Shown piece after piece: positions 24,610 through 31,443 of a DNA stretch of 31,443 bases (position 1 is its first letter; the number at the start of each line of letters is the position of its first letter). The stretch covers positions 1 to 31,443 of the forward strand of contig CAZDKO010000023.1 in the NCBI GenBank assembly GCA_964506075.1, read 5' to 3'. The notes beneath the pieces were generated by a model. That model saw only the letters and a program-made list of their open reading frames with translations. It had not been told where the DNA came from and ran no database searches. The DNA comes from CAZDKO01 sp964506075 [NCBI: uncultured bacterium] (lineage in GTDB: Bacteria > CAZDME01 > JAYEMH01). The position numbers and the translations under genes were made by a program.

Positions 24610-25101
24610 TCACCAGCCCTCTATAACCTGGGCAACAATATTCTTAGCCAGATCTTTAAAGGCTCCCCATTTGGCGTCTTCTTCCGTATTGGCTAAACTG
24701 CCTGTAAGAAAATATATATCCTCTCCTTTGATACGATTCCCTTCCCAAACAATGGAACCATCATTCATGTCTTTGAGAACCACGTCGGCAAAAACCTGAA
24801 TCTGATATTGCGTTACATCATCATTTTTGTTATAGACCAAAGGGTCCCGTCTGTATTCTACAATTGTACCGGTAAGCTGCGTATCGGCTTTGCCGACATT
24901 AACCACCTGTAATCGGCCGTCAAGAATAAACTCATTGGCAATTTCATTGGCCAGATTGGTTTCTATTTGATATTCGTAAGTGCGGTTTTCAAAAATAGCT
25001 ATATGAATAGTTTTGAACTTAGAGGGAAGAAGGCTTTGAGTGGTATAACCACAGCCGGTTAAAAAAGATACCAGTATTAAAAGTACCATAATTTTTTTCA
25101 T
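24610..25101 (-). CDS. lptE: LptE-family lipopolysaccharide assembly lipoprotein
   Basis: 163 aa. The signal peptide ends in the lipobox LTGC (Cys17), followed by GYTTQSLLPSKFKTIHIAIFENRTY, split here as GYTTQSLLPSKF and TIHIAIFENRTY, typical of LptE. LptE plugs the LptD barrel in the outer membrane and is needed for LPS export, so the cell should make LPS. Its ATG overlaps the stop of the BamD-like gene (ATGA, 4 bp), and holA follows. Sequence identity in LptE is low, but the lptE-holA order supports the call. Confidence 0.85.
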   Translation of the reverse strand: MKKIMVLLILVSFLTGCGYTTQSLLPSKFKTIHIAIFENRTYEYQIETNLANEIANEFILDGRLQVVNVGKADTQLTGTIVEYRRDPLVYNKNDDVTQYQIQVFADVVLKDMNDGSIVWEGNRIKGEDIYFLTGSLANTEEDAKWGAFKDLAKNIVAQVIEGW

Positions 25102-26099
25102 GGGGTAATTTCCTCCTCTTTCTGTATTCTCTTCTCTATTTCTTCGATTTCGGCCAGTCTTTTTTCCGCTTCTTTCCTCCAGGAAGTCTCAGGAAATTCA
25201 TCCTTAACCTTTCGGTAATATATTGAAGCCGCTCTAAGGGAACCTTCTTGTTTATAGTAATAATTGCCAATATTAAAAATAGCTTCTGCCTGACGAGTCT
25301 CCAAATCAGAAATATATTGTTTGGCTTCTGTAACTTTAGGATGATCCGGATAATCCGCTATAAACTGCCGGAATTGATTAACCGCCTTACCGATGACATC
25401 CTGGTGATATTGTATCTCAGACGGAGTCTGGCTCCAATAACTTAACCCTATCATAAAACTACTTTCAGAAACCCATTGGCTTTCGGGATATTTTTTCTCC
25501 ACTTTCTCAAAAGCTTTTATGGCTTCATCAAAATTTTTAACCTCATAATATATCTGGCCAACTTTATATTGTAACTCCGCCGCCCGGGGTTGGAAAGGAA
25601 AATTATCAACAATCTGCTGATAAATCTTCGCCGCTTTACTGTACCGCGCGCGCTGAGGAGTAAGAAACTGCCCCACAGATTTCCTTTCCATAAGATTTTC
25701 TGCTAATTCCTCTTCCAGTTCAGAGGCCTTTTTAACCATGTCAGAATTGGGATAGTCATCAATAACCTTTTGATAAGCCTCCAGGGCCTGGTCAAATTTG
25801 TTCATCCGGAAATAACATATCCCGATAGCCACCTGTGCTTTTGGTACGTAGGAACTTTCGGGAAATTTTTTGAAAATCTTAGTATATTCATCAATCGCCC
25901 GTTTATAGTCACTCTCTTTAAAAAATTCCTCAGCCCGGTTAAACTGCGCTTCGGCTGTATCTTTAACCGCATATTTAGGGTTAACCCATTTCTTTGTTTC
26001 GGGAGTCCATATCCAGTAAGCAAAAGCGGGCGACACATAAAAACAGACCCAAATGACGGCCATACCGGCTAAAAAGTATCTATTATTTAATAGTTTCAT
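25098..26099 (-). CDS. Periplasmic TPR protein of the BamD/YbgF type
   Basis: From ATG 26099 the protein is 333 aa. A signal peptide (1-27, ending SPAFA) is cut by signal peptidase I; there is no lipobox, unlike classical BamD. At least five tetratricopeptide repeats follow, e.g. AQFNRAEEFFKESDYKRAID and ELQYKVGQIYYEVKNFDEAI (20 residues each). An upstream in-frame ATG at 26201 would add 34 residues without function and lies upstream of the promoter, so I reject it. It could be an outer-membrane-protein assembly factor (BamD-like) or a cell-division coordinator (YbgF/CpoB-like). It is coupled to lptE by a 4-bp overlap, which favours an outer-membrane role. Confidence 0.82.
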   Translation of the reverse strand: MKLLNNRYFLAGMAVIWVCFYVSPAFAYWIWTPETKKWVNPKYAVKDTAEAQFNRAEEFFKESDYKRAIDEYTKIFKKFPESSYVPKAQVAIGICYFRMNKFDQALEAYQKVIDDYPNSDMVKKASELEEELAENLMERKSVGQFLTPQRARYSKAAKIYQQIVDNFPFQPRAAELQYKVGQIYYEVKNFDEAIKAFEKVEKKYPESQWVSESSFMIGLSYWSQTPSEIQYHQDVIGKAVNQFRQFIADYPDHPKVTEAKQYISDLETRQAEAIFNIGNYYYKQEGSLRAASIYYRKVKDEFPETSWRKEAEKRLAEIEEIEKRIQKEEEITP

Positions 26100-26124
26100 A
26101 ATAATTTTTTTGACAGTTAGGTGA

Positions 26125-26153
26125 ATTTTAACAAATTTAGAGGCTAAAGTCAA
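26125..26153 (-). promoter_or_regulatory. Promoter of the BamD-like/lptE/holA operon
   Basis: Minus strand: TTGACT (26153-26148), a 17-bp spacer and TAAAAT (26130-26125) preceded by TGT (extended -10). It lies between the rplL terminator and ATG 26099. Confidence 0.65.
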
Positions 26154-26184
26154 ACAAAAGTTAAAATTGCCGTGAAGACATAAA

Positions 26185-26214
26185 AAAATGGGGCATATCA
26201 AGTTGCCCCATTTT
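26185..26214 (-). terminator. Rho-independent terminator after rplL
   Basis: An 11-bp perfect stem (AAAATGGGGCA, 26185-26195, with TGCCCCATTTT, 26204-26214) and an 8-base loop. On the minus strand it continues into seven T residues. It ends the ribosomal-protein operon 26 bp after rplL, before any rpoB. Confidence 0.9.
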
Positions 26215-26239
26215 ATTTATTATCGGACACTCTAAGTAT

Positions 26240-26686
26240 TTACTTAATCTCTACCGTGGCCCCGGCTGCAGTCAGTTTTTCCTTAATCTTATTAGCCTCT
26301 TCCTGAGAAACATTCTCCTTAACCGGTTTTGGCACTCCATCAACCAGAGCTTTAGCTTCTTTTAAACCCAGAGAGGTAATTTCTCTGACTTCTTTGATTA
26401 CCTGGATTTTTTTATCTCCGGCATTAACCAGATGCACGGTAAAAGAAGTTTTTTCTTCCCCACCCGCTTCACCGGCACCAGCCGCTCCGCCGGCGGCAGC
26501 AACCATTCCGGCGGCTACAGGCATAGCGGCGGTCACTCCAAATTTATCTTCCAAAGCTTTAACTAAGTCCGAAAGCTCAAGTACGGTTAGTTTTTCAACG
26601 GTATCAATAATATCCTGTAGTTTTTTGGAAACCTCCTTTGCCGTTGATTCACCTTTTGTTCCTTCTACTTTCTGTTCTTCAGTCAT
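26240..26686 (-). CDS. rplL: 50S ribosomal protein L7/L12
   Basis: 148 aa. The N-terminal dimerisation domain ([17 protein letters not shown], about 22-38), the Ala/Gly-rich hinge (about 53-77) and the C-terminal factor-binding domain ([22 protein letters not shown], spread over about 96-117) are all present. About 20 residues precede the usual start; the SD AGGAGG directly before ATG 26686 shows that this extension is real. It forms the stalk with L10 and recruits translational GTPases. It is separated from rplJ by 135 bp holding two hairpins. Confidence 0.95.
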   Translation of the reverse strand: MTEEQKVEGTKGESTAKEVSKKLQDIIDTVEKLTVLELSDLVKALEDKFGVTAAMPVAAGMVAAAGGAAGAGEAGGEEKTSFTVHLVNAGDKKIQVIKEVREITSLGLKEAKALVDGVPKPVKENVSQEEANKIKEKLTAAGATVEIK

Positions 26687-26717
26687 CTTTTCCTCCTTTT
26701 ATTTCGTTTTTCGTCGT

Positions 26718-26763
26718 CCGCCTGCCTGCCCTGTCTGCCGACAGGCAGGTGACAGGCGGGCGG
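26718..26763. repeat. GC-rich REP-like palindrome between rplJ and rplL
   Basis: An outer stem CCGCCTG (26718-26724) pairs with CAGGCGG (26753-26759). An inner stem CCTGTC (26730-26735) pairs with GACAGG (26740-26745), extended with one bulge. The composition (CCTG/CAGG units) is unlike the AT-rich surroundings, as in dispersed REP-type palindromes. No other copy is in this window. Confidence 0.6.
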
Positions 26764-26775
26764 TAGGCAAGTATT

Positions 26776-26810
26776 CCGTATTTCGCTTGCTGTTTTCTTG
26801 CGATATACGG
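26776..26810. repeat. Second hairpin in the rplJ-rplL gap
   Basis: CCGTATTTCGC (26776-26786) and GCGATATACGG (26800-26810) form an 11-bp stem with one mismatch and a 13-base loop. TATACGG repeats directly behind it. It may be part of the same element as the palindrome at 26718-26763. Confidence 0.55.
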
Positions 26811-26821
26811 TATACGGCTGT

Positions 26822-27337
26822 TTATGTTTTTTGCTTCTCTATATTTTTCAAAACCCCCACTAAACCGTAAATCAAACCTTTCAGAGTAAAAACAAATCCG
26901 TTGACCGGAGCTAATAAACCACTTATTACCTGAGATAGAAGTACTTCCCGGCTGGGCAGTTTAGCTAAATTATTTACCTCTGTCAAAGTAAGAACTCTCT
27001 CTTTAAAGATACCTCCTTTTATAACCAGAAAAGGATGTAATTTAGCAAATTCAACCAGAAATTTAGCTAAATTTAAATCCCCTGTGCTACTGGAAGCAAC
27101 AGCTACCGGTCCATCTAAAAAGGGAATTATATCTTCTCGTTTAGCTTTCTTGGCGCCTAATTGTGCCAGGGTATTCTTTACCACGTGTAAACTTGAACCC
27201 GCCTTAGCCAAATCCTTGCGAAGCTCGGTCAATTCCTCTGACTTAAGACCTTGATAACCGGTAAATACTAAAAACTCCGGATGCTTAAAGGTTTTTTCAA
27301 TGTTTTTTACCACCCATTCTTTTTCAATCCTCGGCAT
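26822..27337 (-). CDS. rplJ: 50S ribosomal protein L10
   Basis: 171 aa, normal length. The N-terminal rRNA-binding domain has FTGYQGLKSEELTELRKDL (about 23-41) and VVKNTLAQLGAKKA (about 51-64). The C-terminal helix, where L7/L12 dimers dock, is present. L10 binds its own leader RNA in many bacteria, and such a leader with an attenuator precedes the gene here. The SD is AAGGAGG. Confidence 0.95.
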   Translation of the reverse strand: MPRIEKEWVVKNIEKTFKHPEFLVFTGYQGLKSEELTELRKDLAKAGSSLHVVKNTLAQLGAKKAKREDIIPFLDGPVAVASSSTGDLNLAKFLVEFAKLHPFLVIKGGIFKERVLTLTEVNNLAKLPSREVLLSQVISGLLAPVNGFVFTLKGLIYGLVGVLKNIEKQKT

Positions 27338-27364
27338 TGGTGTTTTCCTCCTTATAATAAAAAT

Positions 27365-27390
27365 CCCTCTGTCTCTACAAAGACAAAGGG
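27365..27390 (-). terminator. Attenuator hairpin ahead of rplJ
   Basis: On the minus strand CCCTTTGTCT (27390-27381) pairs with AGACAGAGGG (27374-27365) with a 6-base loop, followed by ATTTTTATT. The right half of the upstream L10 leader can compete for its left arm, giving a regulated terminator. Confidence 0.7.
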
Positions 27391-27505
27391 AAAATTAATC
27401 TAATCCCCGGTCTCTGTAGGCAAATTTTTAAACCTTTAACCTCAACTCAACATGGTTTGAAATCTAACGAGTTTCAGGCAGGTACCCACGGTCTTCGACC
27501 TGAAA
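27391..27505 (-). ncRNA. L10 leader (ribosomal protein autoregulatory leader of rplJL)
   Basis: The 175-bp gap between rplA and rplJ carries, on the minus strand, GAAGACCGTGGGTACC (near 27498-27483) and, further down, TTGCCTACAGAGACCGG (near 27424-27408). GTGGG and CCTAC of these can pair. This layout resembles L10-binding leaders of other bacteria. CTACAGAGAC (27419-27410) is also complementary to GTCTTTGTAG of the terminator (27384-27375). A covariance-model search would confirm it. Confidence 0.6.
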
Positions 27506-27512
27506 ATTTCTT

Positions 27513-28184
27513 TTAAATCAATAACTTAATGCCCGGTCCCATAGCCGTAGAAATAACCACTTTTTTGATATATTTACCTTTTACGGCTGCCGGCCGAGCC
27601 TGGACAATAACGGATACAATTTCCTGAATATTAGCTAAAAGTTTTTCGGCACTGAAAGATTTTTTCCCGGCAATAAGATGGACACTACCGTATTTATCAA
27701 CTTTATATTCAATCTGTCCTTTTTTAATATTTTGAATAGCTAAATCCAATTTAGGAGAAACCGTTCCTTTCTTAGGACTCGGCATTAAACCTTTAGCCCC
27801 GAGAACCTTCCCCAACTTGGCTATTTCTTTCATCATATCAGGCGTAGTAACTAAAACGTCAAAATCAAGCCACCCCTGCATTATCTTCTCAATATATTCC
27901 TTCCCGCCGACTAAATCAGCTCCCCCTTCCTGGGCGGCCTTAAGATTATCACCCTGAGCAATAGCTAAAACCCGAACGGTTCTTCCTGTCCCGTGCGGCA
28001 AAAGAATTGTCCCTCTTATTTGTTGGTCGGCCTGTTTAGGATCAATTCCAAGATTAAAAGTGATTTCAACCGTTTCGTCAAATTTTGCCGCGGGTAAATC
28101 TTTAATTAGTTTGACGGCTTCTTCCAGCTTGTATAATTTGTCTTTATCAATTTTTTTCTGAGCTTCTATTAATCTTTTACCCAT
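27513..28184 (-). CDS. rplA: 50S ribosomal protein L1
   Basis: 223 aa, slightly shorter than the usual 229-234. The two-domain L1 with [19 protein letters not shown] (about 36-54), [17 protein letters not shown] (about 58-74) and [11 protein letters not shown] (132-142) is intact. It binds 23S rRNA at the L1 stalk and often represses its own mRNA. Its ATG overlaps the rplK stop by 8 bp. Confidence 0.95.
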   Translation of the reverse strand: MGKRLIEAQKKIDKDKLYKLEEAVKLIKDLPAAKFDETVEITFNLGIDPKQADQQIRGTILLPHGTGRTVRVLAIAQGDNLKAAQEGGADLVGGKEYIEKIMQGWLDFDVLVTTPDMMKEIAKLGKVLGAKGLMPSPKKGTVSPKLDLAIQNIKKGQIEYKVDKYGSVHLIAGKKSFSAEKLLANIQEIVSVIVQARPAAVKGKYIKKVVISTAMGPGIKLLI

Positions 28185-28635
28185 TTTTCTCCGAATTTTC
28201 CTTTTCTGTATTATCTACAATTTCAATCCCCATACTCCTGGCCGTTCCTTCTATTATCTTCATGGCTTGTTTAATTTTAGTGGTATTTAAATCCTGCATT
28301 TTTGTTTTGGCAATCGTCTCAACTTTATCCCGGCTAACTTTTCCTATCTTCACCTTATTCGGCTCAGCTGAAGCTTTAGCTAATCCGGCCTCTCTTTTTA
28401 AAAGCACCGAAGCCGGCGGAGATTTAATAATAAAATCAAAAGAGCGGTCATGATAAATAGATATTACCACCGGGATAATAAGCCCTTCCCGGCCCTTGGT
28501 TTTCTCGTTAAACTGCCGGCAGAATTCCATAATATTTACTCCATGCTGGCCTAAAGCCGGGCCAACCGGAGGCGCCGGGTTAGCTTGCCCCGCCGGAATT
28601 TGAAGTTTCACTTGAGCCGTCATTTTCTTAGCCAT
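28177..28635 (-). CDS. rplK: 50S ribosomal protein L11
   Basis: 152 aa; the first 141 match canonical L11: [20 protein letters not shown] (9-28), [12 protein letters not shown] and the C-terminal rRNA-binding part with [17 protein letters not shown] and [10 protein letters not shown]. The last ten residues are an extra charged tail ([11 protein letters not shown]). It forms the GTPase-associated centre with 23S rRNA. It follows nusG and overlaps rplA by 8 bp. Confidence 0.95.
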   Translation of the reverse strand: MAKKMTAQVKLQIPAGQANPAPPVGPALGQHGVNIMEFCRQFNEKTKGREGLIIPVVISIYHDRSFDFIIKSPPASVLLKREAGLAKASAEPNKVKIGKVSRDKVETIAKTKMQDLNTTKIKQAMKIIEGTARSMGIEIVDNTEKENSEKNG

Positions 28636-28668
28636 TAATCTTATCCTTCTATAGATTTTTCAAATGTA

Positions 28669-29199
28669 TTAAATACGTTCTACCTGCCAGTATTCTAATT
28701 CAACCGGTGTAGAGCGCCCAAATATGGTCACAATAAGTTTAATTTTCCCTTTATCCGGATAAACTTCATCAACCATGCCATTAAAATTGGTAAAAGGCCC
28801 CTTGATAATTTTCACATTTTCCCCGAGTTCAAAATGCACTTTTGGTTTAGGCACCTGCTTCTTTTCTTCCATTTGTTTAACTATATTTTGAACTTCATTT
28901 TCATCCAGGGCAATCGGTTTCTTCCGGGCCCCGACAAAACCGGTTATTCCCTGCGTATTTCTGATTAGATACCAGCTTTTTTCCGACATCTCCATTTCTA
29001 TGAGAATATAACCCGGGAAAAATTTCCGGTTGGTAATCTTCTTTTCCCCGTCTTTAACCTCAGAAACCTTTTCCGTCGGAATAAGAATCTGAGATATAGA
29101 TTCCTCCATATCTTTCACTTTAGCCTGATTAAGAATAGCTTCCTTAACCTTGCTTTCACAACCTGAATGAGTGTGGATAACATACCATTTTTTAGTCAT
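28669..29199 (-). CDS. nusG: Transcription termination/antitermination protein NusG
   Basis: 176 aa, the normal length. The NGN domain begins [19 protein letters not shown] (3-21) and contains [13 protein letters not shown] (about 58-70). The C-terminal KOW domain has [19 protein letters not shown] (about 136-154). It links RNA polymerase to ribosomes or Rho. It lies in the standard secE-nusG-rplK order. Confidence 0.96.
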   Translation of the reverse strand: MTKKWYVIHTHSGCESKVKEAILNQAKVKDMEESISQILIPTEKVSEVKDGEKKITNRKFFPGYILIEMEMSEKSWYLIRNTQGITGFVGARKKPIALDENEVQNIVKQMEEKKQVPKPKVHFELGENVKIIKGPFTNFNGMVDEVYPDKGKIKLIVTIFGRSTPVELEYWQVERI

Positions 29200-29205
29200 A
29201 ACGAT

Positions 29206-29397
29206 TTATATCTGTAATAAAATACTCATGCCCCGGGAAAGTAAAAAATCAAAAATACCAAGGATAACCGCTATCACTGCTATAGCGATAATAACCACTA
29301 TAGTGGAAGCCATCAATTCTTTTCTACTCGGCCAGGTCACCTTTTTGAATTCTAATTGAACCTCTTTAAAATATCTTTTAATTCCAGCCAGATTCAT
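29206..29397 (-). CDS. secE: Preprotein translocase subunit SecE
   Basis: 63 aa, the short one-helix SecE. The amphipathic segment VQLEFKKVTWPSRKEL (13-28) is the family signature, followed by one membrane helix (about 30-52). It is part of the SecYEG channel. It lies 6-8 bp before nusG, the usual pair. Confidence 0.95.
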   Translation of the reverse strand: MNLAGIKRYFKEVQLEFKKVTWPSRKELMASTIVVIIAIAVIAVILGIFDFLLSRGMSILLQI

Positions 29398-29419
29398 TCT
29401 TTTACCTATAGATTTTAAA

Positions 29420-29493
29420 TGGCAGGAGCGGCAGGAATCGAACCCGCAGTCCCGGTTTTGGAGACCGGTGGTTTACCATTAACCAACGCTCCT
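29420..29493 (-). tRNA. tRNA-Trp (CCA anticodon)
   Basis: 74 nt including an encoded 3' CCA. Acceptor AGGAGCG/CGCTCCT, anticodon loop CTCCAAA with anticodon CCA, and GGTTCGATTCC for the T arm. It sits between rpmG and secE, a common place for this tRNA. Confidence 0.96.
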
Positions 29494-29533
29494 ATTGTAT
29501 AATTAGGACAAATAAAGCAGGGGCTCTGATTAC

Positions 29534-29683
29534 CTACTTAATCTCTTTATGAAGTGTTCTCTTCCGGCAAAATCTACAGTATTTTTTTATTTCCAGTTTT
29601 GCCGGATGCTTTTTCTTATTTCTTGTGTTCGTATAATTCCGCTGCTTACACTCACTACAAGCTAAAGTAATAATCTCGCGCAT
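29534..29683 (-). CDS. rpmG: 50S ribosomal protein L33 (zinc-binding form)
   Basis: 49 aa, translated by hand. It reads [17 protein letters not shown], then a lysine/asparagine-rich middle, then [16 protein letters not shown]. The two CxxC pairs (CSEC and CRFC) mark the zinc-containing L33 variant. The ATG comes 3 bp after the tuf TAA, and no SD is visible, so translation probably depends on ribosomes ending tuf. Confidence 0.95.
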   Translation of the reverse strand: MREIITLACSECKQRNYTNTRNKKKHPAKLEIKKYCRFCRKRTLHKEIK

Positions 29684-29686
29684 AAT

Positions 29687-30889
29687 TTATTCAATAATTT
29701 CACTAATTACCCCGGCTCCAACAGTATGGCCGCCTTCTCTAATAGCAAAACGAAGTTCTTTTTCCATAGCAATGGGGGTAATCAGTTCAACCTCTAAATT
29801 AACATTATCTCCCGGCATAACCATTTCTACGCCTTCAGGGAGTTTAACCACACCAGTAACGTCTGTAGTCCGGAAATAGAATTGCGGACGGTATCCTTTA
29901 AAGAAAGGCGTGTGACGACCACCTTCTTCTTTAGCCAGAATATAAACCTGGCTCTTAAATTTTGTATGGGGTGTAATTGTCCCCGGTTTAGCAATAACCT
30001 GTCCTCTTTCAATGTCCTCTTTTTCTATTCCTCTAAGAAGAAGACCAACGTTATCTCCCGCTTCAGCTTCATCCAGAATCTTGCGGAACATTTCTACACC
30101 GGTAACCACAGTTTTTTTGGTCGGGCGGATTCCAACCACTTCTACTTCATCACCCACTTTTACCTTACCTCTCTCAACCCTGCCGGTAGCTACCGTTCCC
30201 CGGCCGGTAATGCTGAAAATATCCTCTACGCTCATTAAAAACGGTTTATCAACGTCACGTTTCGGGTCAGGAATGTAAGAATCAATAGCATTCAATAACT
30301 CAAAAATAGGAGCACAGTCCGGGGAATCTATTTTCCCTTCCACTCCGGCAGCTAGGGCTTTAACCGCCGACCCTTTAATAATCGGGGTTTTATCTCCAGG
30401 AAATTCATATTTACTAAGCAAATCCCTTACTTCCAGCTCTACCAGGTCTAAAAGCTCTTTATCATCCACCATATCAACTTTATTTAAGAAAACGACAATA
30501 TAAGGCACCCCGACCTGACGGGCAAGAAGGATGTGCTCACGGGTCTGCGGCATCGGTCCATCAGCCGCACTGACTACCAGAATGGTTCCATCCATCTGAG
30601 CGGCACCGGTAATCATATTTTTAACGTAATCAGCGTGCCCGGGACAATCTATGTGAGCATAATGGCGTTTATCAGTTTCATATTCAACGTGGGCAATAGC
30701 GATGGTTAACCCCCGCGCCTTTTCCTCAGGGGCATTATCAATTTCATCCACTTTCCTCGCTTGAGCCTGTCCTTTCTTGGATAAAATTGTAGTAATGGCG
30801 GCCGTCAAGGTCGTTTTCCCATGATCTACGTGCCCAATTGTACCAATATTTACGTGCGGCTTGGTACGTATAAACTTTTCTTTTGCCAT
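29687..30889 (-). CDS. tuf: Elongation factor Tu
   Basis: 400 aa, full length. The GTPase motifs are [10 protein letters not shown] (G1), [13 protein letters not shown] (G2), [12 protein letters not shown] (G3) and NKVDMVDD (G4). Domain 2 ([21 protein letters not shown] region) and domain 3 with [15 protein letters not shown] and HTVGAGVI at the end are complete. It delivers aminoacyl-tRNA to the ribosome. The SD AAGGAGG lies before ATG 30889. It follows tRNA-Thr by about 45 bp and shares its transcript. Confidence 0.98.
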   Translation of the reverse strand: MAKEKFIRTKPHVNIGTIGHVDHGKTTLTAAITTILSKKGQAQARKVDEIDNAPEEKARGLTIAIAHVEYETDKRHYAHIDCPGHADYVKNMITGAAQMDGTILVVSAADGPMPQTREHILLARQVGVPYIVVFLNKVDMVDDKELLDLVELEVRDLLSKYEFPGDKTPIIKGSAVKALAAGVEGKIDSPDCAPIFELLNAIDSYIPDPKRDVDKPFLMSVEDIFSITGRGTVATGRVERGKVKVGDEVEVVGIRPTKKTVVTGVEMFRKILDEAEAGDNVGLLLRGIEKEDIERGQVIAKPGTITPHTKFKSQVYILAKEEGGRHTPFFKGYRPQFYFRTTDVTGVVKLPEGVEMVMPGDNVNLEVELITPIAMEKELRFAIREGGHTVGAGVISEIIE

Positions 30890-30934
30890 TTTTTACCTCC
30901 TTCTTGAATTATATATTCTTCAATTTAATCTGCC

Positions 30935-31010
<76 letters not shown>

Positions 31011-31057
31011 AAATTCACTTTTGACCCGCTCAGCAAATATAAACAAAACGAACCTAT

Positions 31058-31086
31058 TATCTACCAGAATATAGAGAAAATGTCAA
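31058..31086 (-). promoter_or_regulatory. Promoter of the tRNA-Thr-tuf operon
   Basis: Minus strand: TTGACA (31086-31081), a 17-bp spacer and TAGATA (31063-31058). It lies between tRNA-Gly and tRNA-Thr, about 48 bp before the mature tRNA-Thr. Confidence 0.65.
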
Positions 31087-31161
31087 GTAAATTTTCTTAC
31101 CGTTCAGCTTATTTTGATATATATTAAATTACTATATAAATTATTCCCAGATAATAACTTA

Positions 31162-31235
31162 TGGAGCGGGCGATGAGAATCGAACTCACGTGAGCAGCTT
31201 GGAAGGCTGCCGTTCTACCACTGAACTACGCCCGC
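31162..31235 (-). tRNA. tRNA-Gly (TCC anticodon)
   Basis: 74 nt with encoded CCA. Acceptor GCGGGCG/CGCCCGC, anticodon stem GCAGC/GCTGC with loop CTTCCAA and anticodon TCC, T-arm GAGTTCGATTCTC. Confidence 0.96.
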
Positions 31236-31244
31236 TTTATCGTG

Positions 31245-31338
31245 TTACGTGTAACGTGTTAAGTGAAAATATAATGATAATTTTACTCTTCAAACAAAAT
31301 ATGGCCCGCGGTCTTTACACTTAACACTTTACACGTAA
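31245..31338. repeat. 21-bp inverted repeat built of heptamers, between tRNA-Gly and tRNA-Tyr
   Basis: The left arm (31245-31265) and the reverse complement of the right arm (31318-31338) agree at 20 of 21 bases; 52 bp separate them. Each arm is made of 7-bp units like CGTGTTA, CGTGTAA. It fills nearly the whole 113-bp gap between the two tRNA genes. Confidence 0.65.
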
Positions 31339-31348
31339 AACGAAAAAC

Positions 31349-31434
31349 TGGTGGGCAGGGGAGGATTCGAACCTCCGAAGGTATACACCGTCAGATTTAC
31401 AGTCTGATCCATTTGGCCACTTTGGTACCTACCC
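31349..31434 (-). tRNA. tRNA-Tyr (GTA anticodon)
   Basis: 86 nt with encoded CCA and the long variable arm of type II tRNAs. Acceptor GGGTAGG/CCTGCCC, anticodon loop CTGTAAA with anticodon GTA, T-arm GGAGGTTCGAATCCTCC. It lies near the right edge of the window. Confidence 0.96.
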
Positions 31435-31443
31435 ATTCTGGCT

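Noticed and set aside
26100-26201. N-terminal extension of the BamD-like gene to ATG 26201
   Set aside because: The extra 34 residues precede a good signal peptide and begin upstream of the promoter hexamers, within the rplL terminator.
26394-26870. Long plus-strand reading frame (158 codons) across rplL and the gap
   Set aside because: It is antisense to rplL and the hairpin region, has low-complexity Ala/Pro and Ser runs reflecting the opposite strand, and has no SD.

Overview
The window is 31.4 kb of a moderately AT-rich bacterial chromosome, densely coding and transcribed almost entirely leftwards (minus strand). Only two genes, a flavodoxin and rpsT, are on the plus strand. LptE, a BamD-like TPR protein, MurJ, lipoproteins with lipoboxes and the DsbD-type CcdA/TlpA pair point to a diderm bacterium. 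NfnAB, a pyruvoyl arginine decarboxylase, a Lon-like AAA_32 protease and DUF4416 suggest an anaerobe from an uncultured diderm lineage, with Omnitrophota or a relative as my best guess. The taxon is an inference; no rRNA gene is present to settle it.

Read in the direction of transcription (right to left), the window opens with a translation block: tRNA-Tyr, tRNA-Gly, tRNA-Thr, tuf, rpmG, tRNA-Trp, secE, nusG, rplK, rplA, rplJ, rplL. The tRNA-tuf order matches the E. coli tufB locus. An L10 leader with a visible terminator/antiterminator switch precedes rplJ. A strong terminator follows rplL, so rpoBC, the usual next genes, are absent. A second promoter then drives an envelope and replication group: a BamD-like TPR protein, lptE and holA.

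rpsT (plus strand) converges on holA with a 23-bp overlap and diverges from a long unit: murJ, uvrC (compact), NYN-domain protein, TPR protein, nfeD, slipin, a soluble SppA, DUF4416 and an EF-Tu-domain-2-like mini-protein. Next comes a redox region. A flavodoxin (plus) and nfnAB (minus) diverge from promoters whose -35 boxes overlap. A PurF-like protein with its own promoter follows; its glutaminase site is visibly degenerate (Ser in place of Cys1). Then come ccdA, tlpA, a Lon-like protease and a GT2 glycosyltransferase.

The left end holds the least conventional cluster: a nucleoside phosphorylase-like protein, a ParB-N-domain protein, a spore-photoproduct-lyase-like radical SAM enzyme without the usual H-donor cysteine, a lipoprotein hydrolase and a macrodomain protein. 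Most of these genes overlap or nearly touch. It is followed by a complete-looking polyamine operon (pdaD-speE-speB, the last cut by the window edge) with its own promoter.

The best candidates for something undescribed are the nucleosidase/ParB-like/SPL-like/macrodomain cluster, the PurF paralog beside NfnAB, and the slipin-NfeD-soluble SppA module. No CRISPR array, prophage or insertion sequence was seen. Two hairpin-forming intergenic repeats lie in the translation block. No stretch longer than about 200 bases lacks a gene.
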